From contig JBCFYV010000001.1 in NCBI GenBank assembly GCA_039000515.1, positions 59,392,234 to 59,456,233 of the forward strand: DNA of 64,000 nt, read 5' to 3'. Shown here piece by piece: positions 40,112 to 53,016 of the stretch. How positions within the stretch are numbered: position 1 is the stretch's first letter; every line of letters starts with the position of its first letter. The notes below the pieces were generated by a model. It had not been told where the DNA came from. It ran no database searches and saw nothing but the letters and a program-made list of their open reading frames with translations. The stretch is from Timema cristinae (taxonomy: Eukaryota > Arthropoda > Insecta > Phasmatodea > Timematidae). The position numbers were made by a program, and so were the translations under genes.

Positions 40112-40211
40112 NNNNNNNNNNNNNNNNNNNNNNNNNNNNNNNNNNNNNNNNNNNNNNNNNNNNNNNNNNNNNNNNNNNNNNNNNNNNNNNNNNNNNNNNN
40201 NNNNNNNNNNN
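40112..40211. other. Assembly gap (100 N)
   Basis: Exactly 100 N, the usual placeholder for unknown length. It separates the LINE remnant from the duplicated segment, so the joining of the two sides is uncertain. Confidence 0.98.
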
Positions 40212-40800
40212 GAATTATAAAATAAACAAATACATGAATAAATAGATACCATACATTTTAGCTAATTCTCCTAAGTAAGTTCTAAATAAAACACTTAATC
40301 AGAACCCAAACCATCAATGAATAACACACATATTGAAACAGAGTTCCCTTAGCAATGTTCTTTCATCCAATAAGTTTTGTAGGTGAACACGCTATCTTCT
40401 GAGTTAAAACGTTGAATGAATATACAGTTTCAAAGTTTGCCTCAGACCTCAATTTAGGTATTATATTGTACAAGGAACACGGAATACTTAACATATTAGT
40501 TTTCAAACAACTTTTAAAGAATGACTTTGATTCTTAGTGTATGTTTAAAATTTAGTCTTCTCTTTTACATTATTTTAAATAGAAATAAATATTGTTTTAA
40601 CCCCCGAAGTGATCATATTAAATACATGATAGATTATACAAGTGTCACCGAGGCAATCGAAAAGTCTATAAACTATAAAAGCTGAATAATAAATCACCAT
40701 TATATGCAGAATATGAGTAGCATCTCAGTATGTAATTTAGTAGTATTCACATAAGTCTAAAATAATGTGCTCAATACTTGCAAATCAATTCATATCTTAC

Positions 40801-40888
40801 CATATCCTGTGCAATCTGCAGCGAACCCAGGACCCGCAAATAAGACTATCAGAATCACACAGCAATATGGCCACATCTGCATTAACAT
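40801..40888 (-). pseudogene. Orphan signal-peptide exon, left copy
   Basis: ATG at 40886-40888, then a hydrophobic signal sequence (CCVILIVLFAGPGFAA) and donor TATG/GTAAGATATG. Nearly identical to the exon at 51930-52017, with one Lys-to-Met change. The fibronectin exons that should follow on the minus strand are not found before the N gap, so this copy is truncated or continues in the gap. Confidence 0.6.
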
Positions 40889-41687
40889 TACAGTCGATAA
40901 TTTATCACATATACAACTGATATTAACATCATTCAATAATTATTTATCTAGCTTACTAGTAACACTACTTATTTAGATGTCTTCCATTATACGAGGTCTC
41001 ATACTAATAGATTATTAAAATAGTTTCAAAATTATAAATTATAAGCACATAGAATATTTAGCTCACCTGTGATATTTTTGTCCACTTCTCAAATCAAAGC
41101 CACACCTACAGAATAATACGTGTATCAAACTTTAAACGAAAATAATCGTTCTGGGTTTAGGTTAGAACTTTACAAATAAGTAATGAACATATTTATATCA
41201 GGGATCTAACTCATATGAGTCTTTATTGGTTTTAGGGGCTTAGTAATTGTAATTAGTATATGTCGAGATTAAATCATGACGTTTAAATATGATTGATAAT
41301 AATACATGTCCATTCTAGAGTAATACATTATTTATAAATTTCCTCATAAGTTTATTTGTTAATAAACAGGTACACTCTGGTTGCTCTGGAAAATAGAAGT
41401 ATTACCTTGACGGATTGCACAATGGCCACGTGTTCATAGCAGTGCTTACCAGGGTTGCCAGGTCTGTCATGGACCCCCATAGTGTTACTTTACATGCGGT
41501 GGCTGTTAATAATTTTGGTAAGTGATATGTTTGACATAGTACCATTGTTAAGTGAAAATAAAGCTGAAGGTGTTAAAAGAAAATAAAGCAGAACGTTTTA
41601 AATGAAGATAAATCATAAAGTGTTAAATGAATATAAAGTATAAAGGGTTTGTAATTATTTTTAATTGTTTGTAGGTGATTGATATAT

Positions 41688-41972
41688 TCTATATAATATA
41701 TTATAGGTTAATAAAAGGAGGTGTTTGTCTATAGTGTGTGTGTTTTTGTTTGTTTTTTTGTCCATATGTGTGTGTTTTTGTTTGTTTGTTTGTCTGTTTG
41801 TTTGTTTGGGATGTCCAACCAAATCTACGGCAAGCAGAGATCTGAAATTTTTACCATAGATGGGTGGAAGGGGGAATGCACCTCAAAGCCAGATTTCTAA
41901 ATATGTTTTTAATTAGGCTATTTTTAACAAATCTTTAAAGTAGTCATAGACAACGCCATGTGGGATTGCTAG
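41688..41972 (+). mobile_element. Non-autonomous Helitron, complete
   Basis: It begins TCTATATAATATATTATAGG, a typical Helitron 5' end. A GTTTGTTT-rich stretch and CCAACCAAATCTACGGCAAG follow. The end has a hairpin CAT-AGACAACGCC-ATG shortly before CTAG (41969-41972) followed by T. No coding sequence. Confidence 0.7.
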
Positions 41973-42139
41973 TAAATAATATGTAAACAATTAAATTTCA
42001 GAAGAGTCCTCCTTGTGCATTTTGTATTAAAATAAAATGTGTCCTTGAGATAGGGTTACAAATTTACGTATACCCGCCTCATTGATACCAAAATCTGCCT
42101 AATTTTTGTGAGCTTTCAGAAACTTATGAGTACTGATAT

Positions 42140-42350
42140 AGAAACCGGCCACGTGGTTTACTGATCATCACACTTGGCTACGAGCCTAGGGGTTCCATGT
42201 TCGATTCTCATATGGTGTTATGTACATTTTTCCATGAGGGTAGCTATCCTTAGGGCCAGTAGAGTTTTGTTGTTAAATGTGGATTCACACGTTCGTCGAA
42301 ATTCAAGCGCGAAACAGAAACATGGTCACATGATGAGCTCTAATCTAATA
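42140..42350 (+). repeat. tRNA-derived SINE, third family
   Basis: The head reads GTGGTTTACTGATCATCACA (A-box-like) and, about 40 bases on, ATGTTCGATTCTC (B box). An unrelated body and an A/T-rich end follow. The corresponding part of unit B is deleted (about 650 bp), so its presence there cannot be judged. Confidence 0.55.
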
Positions 42351-43369
42351 TAATATTATTTTTACTTTTTCGCTATCTTACAGGTAGAGAAAGTATTGTG
42401 ATCGTCAAAAAAATTGAAGACATGATTTTGATGAATATTGACGTTTCATGACCCCCCCGAACCCTAAAAAGTGGTCTTTGCAATGCCGTCTGTCTGTGTG
42501 TCTGTTTAAACTTAAAATTAAGAGTAGTTTAATAAAAGTCGAAAAGATAAAACATCGATTTTCTCAAAATTGGCTCTAATGGTTTCGATTAAGATTCGTA
42601 TTTAGGCTTTGATTAATATTATAAATAAACTGGCTATTTTTATTTTCCCATTAAAATTAAGTTTAGTGTAATTTACAGAAGCAGAAACTTTCCTATTTCC
42701 GTAAATATTGAGATAGTAAATAAGATTGCTTTGCAAAATTGTAGTAAAATTAAATTATATTTTTTATATGATATATATTTTTATAAAACCAACAATTTCT
42801 GAGAGATTGGCAGATATATTAATACAATTTTGTGAGCTTTAGTTGTAAAGAGATACTACATAAATATAGTGCAATTTATGCTTGGATTTGTTAATGTATA
42901 TTATCTCGTTTCACATAATCTATTACGAGTTTTGAGTAAATATCTCCATTTTTAAATAATAGAGTGATAAAGTCCCTGTGGAGTTCCGTACCATTTATAT
43001 TATTATTGCTTGGTTTATAAACTAAAACTTCGTTACGTTACGCTAGCCTAATCCCCCCTTTCCCCATGTCACGCAGTGAAACGCTAAGATGGACTCCCTC
43101 CATCCCCTTAATTGCGTTACATAATACATGTATATCCCCTTAATGGAGGGCGTGTGTATTGATGTTTTGGATTGTGCCACGACACAGCGCTATAATTTGA
43201 AAACATCCATTGGGAGAGTAATCTAGTATATATGTCTATCTAATAAAAATTAAAATATGGTGACAATCAGCTGTTTTAAGTTTGCGTTGCAATGCATCAT
43301 GGGTCAGTACACATAGTTTGAATTGCTGCTCTACTCAAGCATATTCTGCTTTCTATTTTCAGTGAACGT
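42351..43369. other. No gene; duplicated non-coding sequence
   Basis: AT-rich sequence shared with unit B (53015-53770). No open frame of note. Confidence 0.5.
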
Positions 43370-43429
43370 GTGAATAAAGATTTAGACTTAAGTAGGTTAA
43401 AGTGTTTCTACTGGTTCCACCTCACCATA

Positions 43430-43735
43430 CCCTCTATCACTATCACCCTCATATTCACTATCACCATCACCATCATATTTACTATCACCCTCATATTCAC
43501 TATCACCCTCATATTCACTATCACCATCACCGTCATACTCACAATCACCGTCATATTCACTATCACCGTCATATTCACTATCACCCTCATATTTACTATC
43601 ACCCTCATATTAACTATTACCATCACCGTCATACTCACAATCACCGTCATACTCACTATCACCCTCATATTCACTATCACCCTCATATTATCTATCAACC
43701 TCATACTCACTATCACCACAATATTCACTATTGTG
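43430..43735. repeat. ATTCACTATCACC minisatellite, unit A first array
   Basis: Units of 18 bp (TATTCACTATCACCCTCA and variants with CCATCA or CCGTCA). Reading frames of Thr/Ile or His/Tyr repeats across it are artefacts. Confidence 0.9.
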
Positions 43736-45120
43736 ACGTTATTTGCCACCCTACCATGTATTTCTCTATATTTTATACTTTTTGTGAATAGCTTACAATT
43801 TAATTTCGTGTGAAATTAAACACTTCATAGTTCGGCCGCTGTATTGCCGGCCTGACAAATAATACTATTTACATTCATTCAATAAAATAAAAGGATTGAA
43901 GGGACAACGAATAATATTGATTTAAATATTTTAAATAAGGAATTTTGATTTAAGGAAGAAAACTTACCTTTTATTAAACATATTAATTATCCTTTTAAGA
44001 AGTGTGTTGACTTATTTATTTTGAACGTCAGCCAAAGAGTAAAAAAGGCTAGATGTAAATAACTCAAAACTAGCGCGCTTTTCAATTCTGACAGATAGAA
44101 ATAAACATTTAATTCTTTAAGAAAAACATTGTTCACATTCATTGGAATATATTTCAATATTTATATTAAATCTGCATTGTATTTGATTTTTATCCCTAGT
44201 CCATAGCCAACATTTTATCCTTTGTTTTAAAATATTAGTTTTCTCTTTGGACTTGGAAGTAAAGAATAGAACATTTTTAAATTTGATTTTTGAAGACTTT
44301 CTGTAAGAGACTGGGTCTTCTTCCTGGGTGTTGGTCCAACATGGAGCCAACTCTGTGGAGCTTTTAATTTAAAATTATTTTTAAAGTTAATTAATTGTTG
44401 TAAATTAAAGTACAAGTAGCAAATGGAAAGCTAAGTGTTTGTGCAAGAACGAGACTTTATTTTTTGTTTAAATTGTGAAAGAATTAGCATTACTAAAGTG
44501 AAACAAATTTCTGAAGTTGGTGTTGTTTCAATATGGACTAATTCATTGGTGAGGTCAAGCCAACACTTCAACTTTAAATTCACATTTTTTTTTTACTTCT
44601 ATCAAAAATCAGCATTCACGTAAGAATTTTTAGAAAGACTAATTAAGAGAGTTAATTAACATTTTATTTTATGTCTAAATATTGATTTTTTCTTCTTCTT
44701 TTTTGTTTCAAAAATACTATTTTATTTGGTCAAATTAGAATTCCATAGGTAGGATTGGGATGTGATAAAGAAAGAAGCATTAATAAACTCACAAATGATC
44801 CAATAATTGTTATTTTATACATTTATTTTATTGTAGTCTAAATCATATTTTATTTTTTACAATCTATTTTTATTTAAACTGCTCAGGTTTTATTTTAAGT
44901 ATTCCCCAGTGGTCTCGAGTATTGAGAGTCGTACTGCCACTGTCTGAATTAGCCGAGGTAAATATTTTTCTTTTTGATTATTATTTTCCTCCTAGATCCT
45001 AGGAGTGGCGCCCAACAAATAGCACAATTTTATACATCTTGACATTGTGGTTATGTAAACAAGATTCAGAACACACTCATATTAGACACAGAGTAAATTA
45101 TAATTTATATATAATAACAT
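43736..45120. other. No gene; unique to unit A
   Basis: 1.4 kb between the two minisatellite arrays with no counterpart in unit B. Stop-rich; nothing recognised. Confidence 0.5.
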
Positions 45121-45131
45121 TTTCTTTATTT

Positions 45132-45310
45132 TAATCACCACACTATCAACTTTATATTTACTATAACCATCATACTCACTATCACAATTATACTCACTAT
45201 TACCCCCATACTCACAATCATCGTCATACTCAATATTACCCTCATATTCACCATCACCGTCATACTCACTATCACCATCATATTCACTATCATCATCATC
45301 TCATCTCATC
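45132..45310. repeat. ATTCACTATCACC minisatellite, unit A second array
   Basis: The same 18-bp repeat with variants, ending in TCATC repeats and CTCATCTCATCTCATCG at about 45314. It matches 54180-54496 in unit B. Confidence 0.85.
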
Positions 45311-48026
45311 TCATCGAGACATGTAAAAAGCCTCCACTGATTGGATGTACGATTAGAACTGTACATTTGGACATCTCCTGGGCATTGTTATATTTATACT
45401 TGCTAATATTTCCACAAAACCAGTTTACTAGTGATGTAGCCAAGATACGACACATAATCATATATACACACAAACAAAATTGTATACATTGCATAACCAA
45501 TTTTATTATTGAAACCCTTAAAGATAGTCATGGAAAAGTTCAGATTGAGTTGGCAAACTGTAATGCCAGTACATTTGGATGTTGTAACTACAATTATATA
45601 TGAATGGTCATTTGTTGTATTTATATTTTCATTGTTTTGATCATTGTTTAAATTCATCGGTATCAAGTATTTGGTTGAAGAATCTTGTTTGTTAAGAATA
45701 CTACAAAATATTTTCACGGTTATATTGAATTAGTAGATACAGATAACATTGGAGTAAAATTTTAAATGTTTTATCAAATCATATATTGATCACGGACTAG
45801 ATTACTTTCCCTCCCATTAAGTTTCCAAGTGGAATCTATTTCAAAAACGATATAATATAACGGGCACTGCAATTAATATTACGAGGAAAGGGCTTAAAGA
45901 ACTGTCATTACTTTTTTTTAGAGCTAAATGAGATATGTGTACATAATATTATTGTTAGATATGTGACGCATCTCATCCAACGAAAGTAAACTGCATATTA
46001 TTATTAGTTATGGTAAAATATCATGAGTGTTAATCAAACGTTTCCTTCGCTGTACAGTTGTTCGGACATGTTTATATTGGTAGCCATTAGAAGAAGAGGA
46101 AACGATTAGAATACTTGTAATTGGATTGAAATGGAAGCTAATTAAACATAGTCAATAATCATTATTTATTAAGTTATTTATCATGTTTTAAATTAACTAT
46201 AAAGGTACAATATTACATATGATATATTATTATGTTCTATCTCTATTGAAAACTGATAGTTTCATTAAAGTATTTATTCTTTCTCGTCAAAGAGAAAATA
46301 TTTTAACTGATTTTTGAAAATTGTGACCTCTTGGTTTTGATGAATATTTACGTTTTATGTATCTGTATTTCTGAACAAGAAAAAGTAAATTTTGAAAATT
46401 TGTTTGTCTGTCCCTGAACACAGATCTGAAACGGTTGAATTGATTTTGTTCAATCTTGATATTTATATATGGCTATCTATACCTACAGATTATTTAATAT
46501 TCAACCCTAGTCTTTAAGCCAGAGGTTGCATTCCAGTCGATCGCGATCAACCGGACAACTTTCAGTAGATCACGTAATTAAGCCAAATCATCATTAAAAG
46601 TCGACCTTTGAGTTTTCTAAGCTCGCAAATATTTAAAGTATTATCAAATGATATTTGAATGTCAACCAAAATAGCTATACATCGTTAATAATAGGTAATG
46701 TTATAAGAAAATTAAATATTTTAATATAAGAAGGTATATTTTATTTATTCTATATGAATTTCTATAAAGGAGGGGACATTAGTTTATTAGGAGATTGAAT
46801 TATGTGAATAAATAAAAGTTACAGTTATAAGGAAAAATAAAACTAAGTGGGAGATCAAGGGATTTTTGATCAGTATATGTCTATTGGGAATCAAAAATGT
46901 TGCCCAAAACTTGCTTTAAACTAATAGTAGTTTACAAATAAGGGTTTTTTAGTTCCAAATATTTCTAAAATAGATTAAATGATTTTGGTTAAAATGGTTA
47001 AAATAGATATCTAGGGAGTATTTTATATGATATCCTAAAAACCATGCTTTACTTATTTTTCTGAAAAAATAAAGTTCGTTTAATGTTAGTTTACAGATAA
47101 GGTTTTTTTTTAATTTTTCAAATAATTTTATAATGTGTTTAACTATTTGATTCTAATAAGTATCTGGTCTGTTTTTTACAATACACTATTTTTTTTATTT
47201 TTTTTAATAAAGTTAGTATTATAGTAGTTTACAAATGACTAGTCTGAAAGATCTGATTGAAAAAAAAAGGCTACGGCGACTATGTTTCAAATTCGTATTT
47301 GGGGCCTATTTACTAGGCTAAATAAAATTATATGTTGATTTTTCTTAGGTGACTATGAGCTATGTAATAAAAACTATATTGGAGTCCTATACAACATATC
47401 TTTAAATAAGAACTATTCGTTTAGGTAGTAAATATACATATTTTTTTGACCTATATAAATTATGTTAGGAGCTAGATAGTTAAAACACCTCCTATCCCAC
47501 ATGCATTAGTGCGAGTACAGTTCCTCTATTGTTACAATTTGCCTCTATTTTTCCACCTCATTACATTTATTATTATATATTCGTTATCATTGTAGTTTTA
47601 AATAATTTTGGTTTTCACTTTTAATTATGTATTTATTTGAACATAATACTATAGTTGATTGCTTTATGTGCTACCGTTTCTATTATAGTGTAATTGAGAG
47701 AGTATTTTTTTTCACTTTTTGAAAGTTACGAAATTGCTTTATTTTTTACAAAGTTATTCTAATATATTGCTTTGTAGGTATTATTAATAAAATTTGGTAG
47801 TTAGCTATATTAGTGAGAAAGTTTCAGATAAACAATTTTATATCACACATAACTAGTCTTGTCAAATGTAAAAGGGAATATTCATTCTTTATCTAAAATT
47901 TCATTATAAAGTAAAATATAATTGGAATAACAGCAATAAATTTCAATAAAACCAGGTGTATTATTAATACAAATTTATTCTTCAAACGAGTTAAATTACA
48001 AATGAGTTCCAGTCCAGCACATGTGC
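45311..48026. other. Non-coding duplicated sequence
   Basis: Shared with unit B at very high similarity (for example 46050-47960 with 55080-57010). No coding feature. A poly(A) signal for the fibronectin gene lies at 47974-47979 on the minus strand. Confidence 0.55.
47974..47979 (-). promoter_or_regulatory. Poly(A) signal of the fibronectin-III gene
   Basis: AATAAA on the minus strand, about 50 bases after the stop codon of the terminal exon. It is conserved at 57009-57014 in the other copy. Confidence 0.55.
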
Positions 48027-51000
48027 TCAGAACATATACGTTTGTAGACAGTCCTGTTCATTTCTTATTTCAATATTCTGAAAAAAAATGTATGCATAAA
48101 AGATTATAGTAATTGATAAATAAAGTAAAACTTACTGTGGAGGATAGTAAGAGTAGAAGCGAAAAATGTGTCACTAAGAAACAAAAATTAATTTATAGCC
48201 TTGTTAATATTTTGCTCAATAATTATAAGAGGGTTCTATAATATTTCTGGTTTAAGTGTCACTTATAAACTTGTGAATTGCAGTATTTTGCCGTTTTTTA
48301 TTTGAAACACTATTTTATAAAAGTGCAGAAAATGTTGGAATCATGTGGTCACTGATTATGTCGATAATCTTGCATATCTTTAAAACAAATATATAAAATA
48401 TATTATTATATATTATAGAGTTATATCATAAATATTTTTAACTTGAAAACACTATCATACAATTGGCTCAATCTTAAATAAATTTTTATCTACCAGTTGA
48501 AAAATAAAATATTTTACTTGAAGTTATTCATACACCAATAAAAGTGTTCTGAAACGATTAATTTAACAGATAATGTGCAATTTAAAAACTGTTTTAATAA
48601 TTTAGTGAAATTTTAATATTCTTCATAACCATTTAATCTATGATGAAATTCAAGGAGCATAAACCTATAAACCTATTAACGGCAACACCCTTGCACAAAA
48701 CTTTCATGTATATTATTGTAATAGTACACTATCGAGGTGTAGGAAGTCACCAACGTAAATACATAAACGTATTGCTCAGGTTTCTAAACATAAGTCAAAT
48801 ACAGATTTATACAGCTTAACGAAGCTTGTAATTAACATTCCTTTCTCTTATTTAAAAATAAATCAATCAAAACGGATTTGGATGAGTAGTTCTAGTGAGG
48901 TACAAACTAAACATTTTAATCATCTCACTAAATTTAAGTACGATGTGTTTATATTTTAAAACATGATATAAATCTCTTACCTGGAAAATTAACGTATTCG
49001 AAGATTTCTTATCTTCAGCAACCTAAAACAAACATGGAAAACTAGTCTGTGATTTTAGTGGCTTTCCAATAGCAAAAAAACAAACAAAAAAATAATAAAA
49101 AAAAACAATTTCTTGCTTATATAAAGTAAAAGGAGGCTTTCAATGTCGTTTAATAATTTAGTGTTGACTAAAATACATTGTTCCAAAGGTTTGATCCAGA
49201 TCAACCATTGCATTGACAATATTATAGTAGATATACCAGAACCTTACCATCTGTCTTGCTGACTCTGCCAGTTTCACCAGAATGTTGACCTAGGTCAGCC
49301 AAGGTGTCGACATCGTACTGATACAATGTGCATGCCTTCAAACCCGTAATGTTGTGGTACAGTTTGTTGGCAGAGTTGATGGAGTATTTAACTTGACTTG
49401 TCTCCAGGTTAGTCCACGTGACGTTATAATTGGTAGTGCACTTGTTATTGTAAGTATTGTTCCACGCGATGTTAAGTGACGTGTCTGTCTTACTTTCGAC
49501 TTTCAGATATGTGACTTCCTTAGGTCCTGAAATGTTCAACAGGGTTAATATTGGGCCGAGAATCCACCGTAATTATAGACACAACCATTACTAAGGGGAT
49601 ATTATTGGAAATTATATGGTGTTGATTCAATTTGTTAATAATTTTTAAAATCAAATCAGAATCTCTTTTATTCTCAAAACTAGATTAGAAATACTTAAGT
49701 TTGTAGTTATAAACTTTTCCTTAGGATCGCTACATATTCCTAAACTAGTATTAAATATTTAAATAAATTAATAAATAAATAAATAAATATATATAAGATA
49801 CATTATATATCCTTTATTCAATTAAAACATATTACAACTGAATGTTTAGCTGATAATGTGTGTACTTTTAATAACATTATAAAAGTATTTAGTACTAAAT
49901 TATTTAGGATTTGATAATGAATTGTAAAAATTTTTAACACTCAATTTATTTTGAATCAATTCTCACTGTATTTGCTAAATAAGTTGGTCCCAGACATTTC
50001 TTTAAAGTGATAAGCCTCCTCTTTTTACAATAAGTAATCACGTGTAGTAAACCATACGGTTATTATTTTAGATGCTATGTCTAAATTTTCAGCTTTATTA
50101 GTTTATCAGACTCATATTCCTCATTGTATATATATATATATTTTTTTTGCAGGATAATTATAGAAGAATTAAAAAGCCTAAGCTTCTTACAAAGAGTAAG
50201 AAGCTTACGTAAGCTCTTCTAACAAACGCCACCCTTTTGTCGAAAAAGCTTTGATACATTAGTAAGGGCCTTCTTTTTGTGATACGGCTAGAGACCTACA
50301 GCCTCGTTGCTGGTGAAAAATTTGACCACATGCTTTGCGTCAGCCACAATTAATATGATAGAGCCCTTTGCATATGATTAAGGGTTTTTTGAAACAAGTT
50401 TCACAACATAAATATAGTCTGAATATAAATACATACGGGTCCTGAAGCTTATGGAGACATTATGCGAGTAAAGATGGTAATTGGTGTTGATAGCGGAGAC
50501 TTTAACAGTGTAGTTCGTGCATGTGTCAATGTTTTCGTCGGCACTGTAAGATAGATAACCTGTCAAAATGTGGAAACAATGTTCTTTAGTCTCTCCCAGC
50601 TTAGTCCAACACACACAGTACCTGCAATCAATGTAAGTCGTGAGGAATATTGCTGGGACGATACATTATCTTTGGTAAGTGTTAAAAATAAACACGAAGG
50701 TGACGACTAACTTTGGAAGAATTTGTTTTATTTTGTCAGGGTTCTCAAACAGTTATAATTTACACACACAGACACACACTGATAAATAACACGATTTATA
50801 ACCTATATTCCTCAGCGGTAAGAACATTGGTGGACTAAGATAATTGACCCGGGTAATATGCCCATGTTTGGATGATATTTCTCAATATAAAGTGTATGGT
50901 ATTTAGATGCGGATATAACAGTTATTAAAAACTTTAATAGTTTGGCTGTTTATTAAATCAATCTATAATAAGGCAAGTAATCGATATAATCTACCATGCC

Positions 51001-52017
51001 AATTAAGACTAATACATTTGATGAGCTAATTGTAGCTCTTTTATTATATCATATCTGGTTATGAATATTTTTTGTTTGTTACCATCAAACGCCTTAAGCA
51101 TTTAAATTCCCTCACCTATTGATGCAGGTCATATCTGAAGGTGCCTGCCACCTAAGTACAAAGAAGGAACCACCGTCGTAGCCAAGAACCAAATTGTGGA
51201 TTTGCTCCAACACTTGAATAAAATTATACACTATTTAGTCACATTTTAATTTCATTGCATGTATCTATTCATAGATAAAAACATATGTATTTATTCTTAT
51301 ATACTTATATATATGCATTTAAATATAGTTTTAACTAGGATTATAAATTAAACAAATAAATGATTATATAGATACACATTTAACGATCTCCCCCAAGCAA
51401 ATATTATATAAAACCCAACAACCAGAATCCCAACTGTTAATGAATCACACTCACATTGAAAAGAAACAGAGTTGCCTTAGCAATGTTTTGTCATCTAATA
51501 AGTTTTGTAGGTGAACACGCTATCTATTGAGTTAACCCTTTAAGGAATAAATTATTTCAAAGATTTGCTCAGACCTCAATTTAGGTATTATATTGTACAA
51601 GGAACACGGGATACTTAACATATTAATTTTCAAACAACTTTTAAAGGCTCACTTTGATTCTTAATATATGATTCAAATTTAATCTTCTCTTTTACATTAT
51701 TTTAAATAGGATTGAATATCTTTTAATCTCTGACGTGAACATATTAAACAATCGATAAATTATACAAGTGTCATCAAGGTAATCGAAAACAGTTTCTAAA
51801 CAAGAAAAGCTGAATACAAAATAAACCATGCTATTCAGAATATGAGTAACATCTCAATATTTGAGTTAGTAGTATTCACAATAGTCTAAAATAATGTGCT
51901 CCATACTTGAAAATCAATTCATATCTTACCATATCCTGTGCAATCTGCAGCGAACCCAGGACCCGCAAATAAGACTATCAGAATCACACAGCAATATGGC
52001 CACATCTGCTTTAACAT
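48027..52017 (-). CDS. Secreted fibronectin-III protein, five exons
   Basis: Exons are 51930-52017, 50437-50559, 49248-49526, 48136-48173 and 48027-48077, all GT-AG. Phases (1, 1, 1, 0) join into one frame of 192 residues with a TGA stop. Exon 1 is a signal peptide (WPYCCVILIVLFAGPGFAA), so the product enters the secretory pathway. Exon 2 looks like the second half of a fibronectin-III fold (SADENIDTCTNYTVKVSAIN). Exon 3 is a full domain on a symmetric phase 1-1 exon (NIAWNNTYNNKCTTNYNVTW, GLKACTLYQYDV). The tail is a short hydrophobic stretch (HFSLLLLLSS) and a polar end. A 27-base phase 1-1 micro-exon at 48981-49007 could also be included. The first half of domain 1 may lie in an exon I could not fix between 50.6 and 51.9 kb. 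No ligand or role can be named. Confidence 0.6.
49248..49526 (-). CDS. Fibronectin-III exon of the central gene
   Basis: 279 bases between acceptor TTGAACATTTCAG and donor GATG/GTAAGG, phase 1-1. It encodes one domain: DVTYLKVESK-like start (here EVTYLKVESKTD), core Trp, paired Cys, conserved Tyr and Leu. Asn-X-Ser/Thr sites suggest glycosylation. Its copy at 59522-59800 has the same length and an open frame. Confidence 0.75.
50437..50559 (-). CDS. Half fibronectin-III exon
   Basis: 123 bases. The acceptor is TTCCACATTTTGACAG and the donor is ACCC/GTATGT, phase 1-1. It lies in the stretch between the two duplication units, so only the central gene has it. An alternative longer exon starting at TTGATTGCAG (near 50617) is open through WTKLGETKEHC, but its phase does not fit the signal exon. 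Confidence 0.55.
50618..51334. other. Unduplicated sequence between units; no further exon fixed
   Basis: AT-rich junction between duplication units. The missing first half of fibronectin domain 1 might be here, but no open stretch with a fitting phase was found. Confidence 0.4.
51930..52017 (-). CDS. Signal-peptide exon of the central fibronectin-III gene
   Basis: ATG at 52015-52017, hydrophobic core VILIVLF, and a likely signal-peptidase site after GFAA. The donor is GTAAGATAT in phase 1. Upstream on the minus strand, possible non-coding exons end at CACAG/GTGAGC (near 52198) and CAAG/GTAATA (near 52535), both conserved in the left copy. Confidence 0.7.
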
Positions 52018-52843
52018 TACAGTCGATAATTGATCACATACACCACTGATATTAACATCATTCAATAATTTTTTATCTAGCTTAATAGTAACACTACTTA
52101 TTTAGATGTCTTCCATAATATGAGGTATCATACTAACAAATTATTAAAGTAGTTTCAAAATTATATATTATAAGTACATAGAATATTTAGCTCACCTGTG
52201 ATATTTTTGTACCCTTCTCAAATCAAAGCCACACCTACAGAAGAATACGTGTATCAAACTTTAAACGAAAATAATCGTTCTGGGTTTAGGTTAGAACTTT
52301 ACAAATAAGTAATCATCATATTTATATCAGGGATTTAACTCGTATGATTGTTTGTTGGTTTTAGGGGCTTAATAATTGTAATTAATATACGTCGAGATTA
52401 AACCATTACGTTTAAATATGATTGATATTAATAAATGGCCATTCTAGAGTAATCCATTATTTATAAATTTCCTCATAAGTTTATTTGTTAAAAAACAGGT
52501 ACACTCTGGTTGCTCTGGAATATAGAAGTATTACCTTGATGGATTGCACAATGGCCACGTGTTCATAGCAGTGCTTACCAGGGTCGCCAGATCTGTCATG
52601 GAACCCCATAGTGTTACTTTACATGCGGTGGCTGTTAATAATTTTGGTAAGTGATATTTTTGACATAGTACCATTGTTAAGTGAAAATAAAGCTGAAGAT
52701 TTTAAGTTAAGAAAAAACAGAAAGGGTTAAATGAAGTTAAAGCAGAAAGTTTTAAATGAAGATGAATCAGAAAGTGTTAAATGAAGATAAAGTAAAAAAG
52801 GTTTGTAATTATTTTTAATTGTTTGTAGGTGATTGATAGATAT

Positions 52844-53016
52844 TCTATATAATATATTATAGGCTAATAAAAGGAGGTGTTTGTCTATGGGTGTGTGTTT
52901 GTTTGTTTGTTTGTGTGTCTGTGTGTTTATTTGGGATGCCCAACCAAATCTACGGCAAGCAGAGATCTGATATTTTTACCATAGATGGTCGGAGGGGGGA
53001 ATGCACCTCAAAGCCA
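52844..53016 (+). mobile_element. Helitron, 3'-truncated copy
   Basis: The same 5' end (TCTATATAATATATTATAGG) and body as 41688-41972. It breaks off after CACCTCAAAGCCAT and continues with sequence that lies 650 bases further on in unit A. The hairpin and CTAG end are lost. Confidence 0.7.

Larger units (their letters stand above)
40212..50330. repeat. Segmental duplication, unit A
   Basis: This unit aligns in the same orientation with 51335-60560. Anchors are AAGTTTTGTAGGTGAACACGC (40372 and 51500), the signal-peptide exon (40801 and 51930), the Helitron (41688 and 52844), CTACGGCGACTATG (47270 and 56336), the fibronectin exon (49248 and 59522) and GATACGGCTAGAGA (50281 and 60496). The left edge is hidden by the N gap. 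Confidence 0.85.

Noticed and set aside
43370..43813. Thr/Ile-rich and His/Tyr-rich open frames
   Set aside because: By-products of the 18-bp minisatellite; the same happens at 53755-54507.
45306..45717. Frames with shared sequence in both duplication units
   Set aside because: Conserved only because the segment is duplicated; stops and frame lengths differ between copies (54584-54847).
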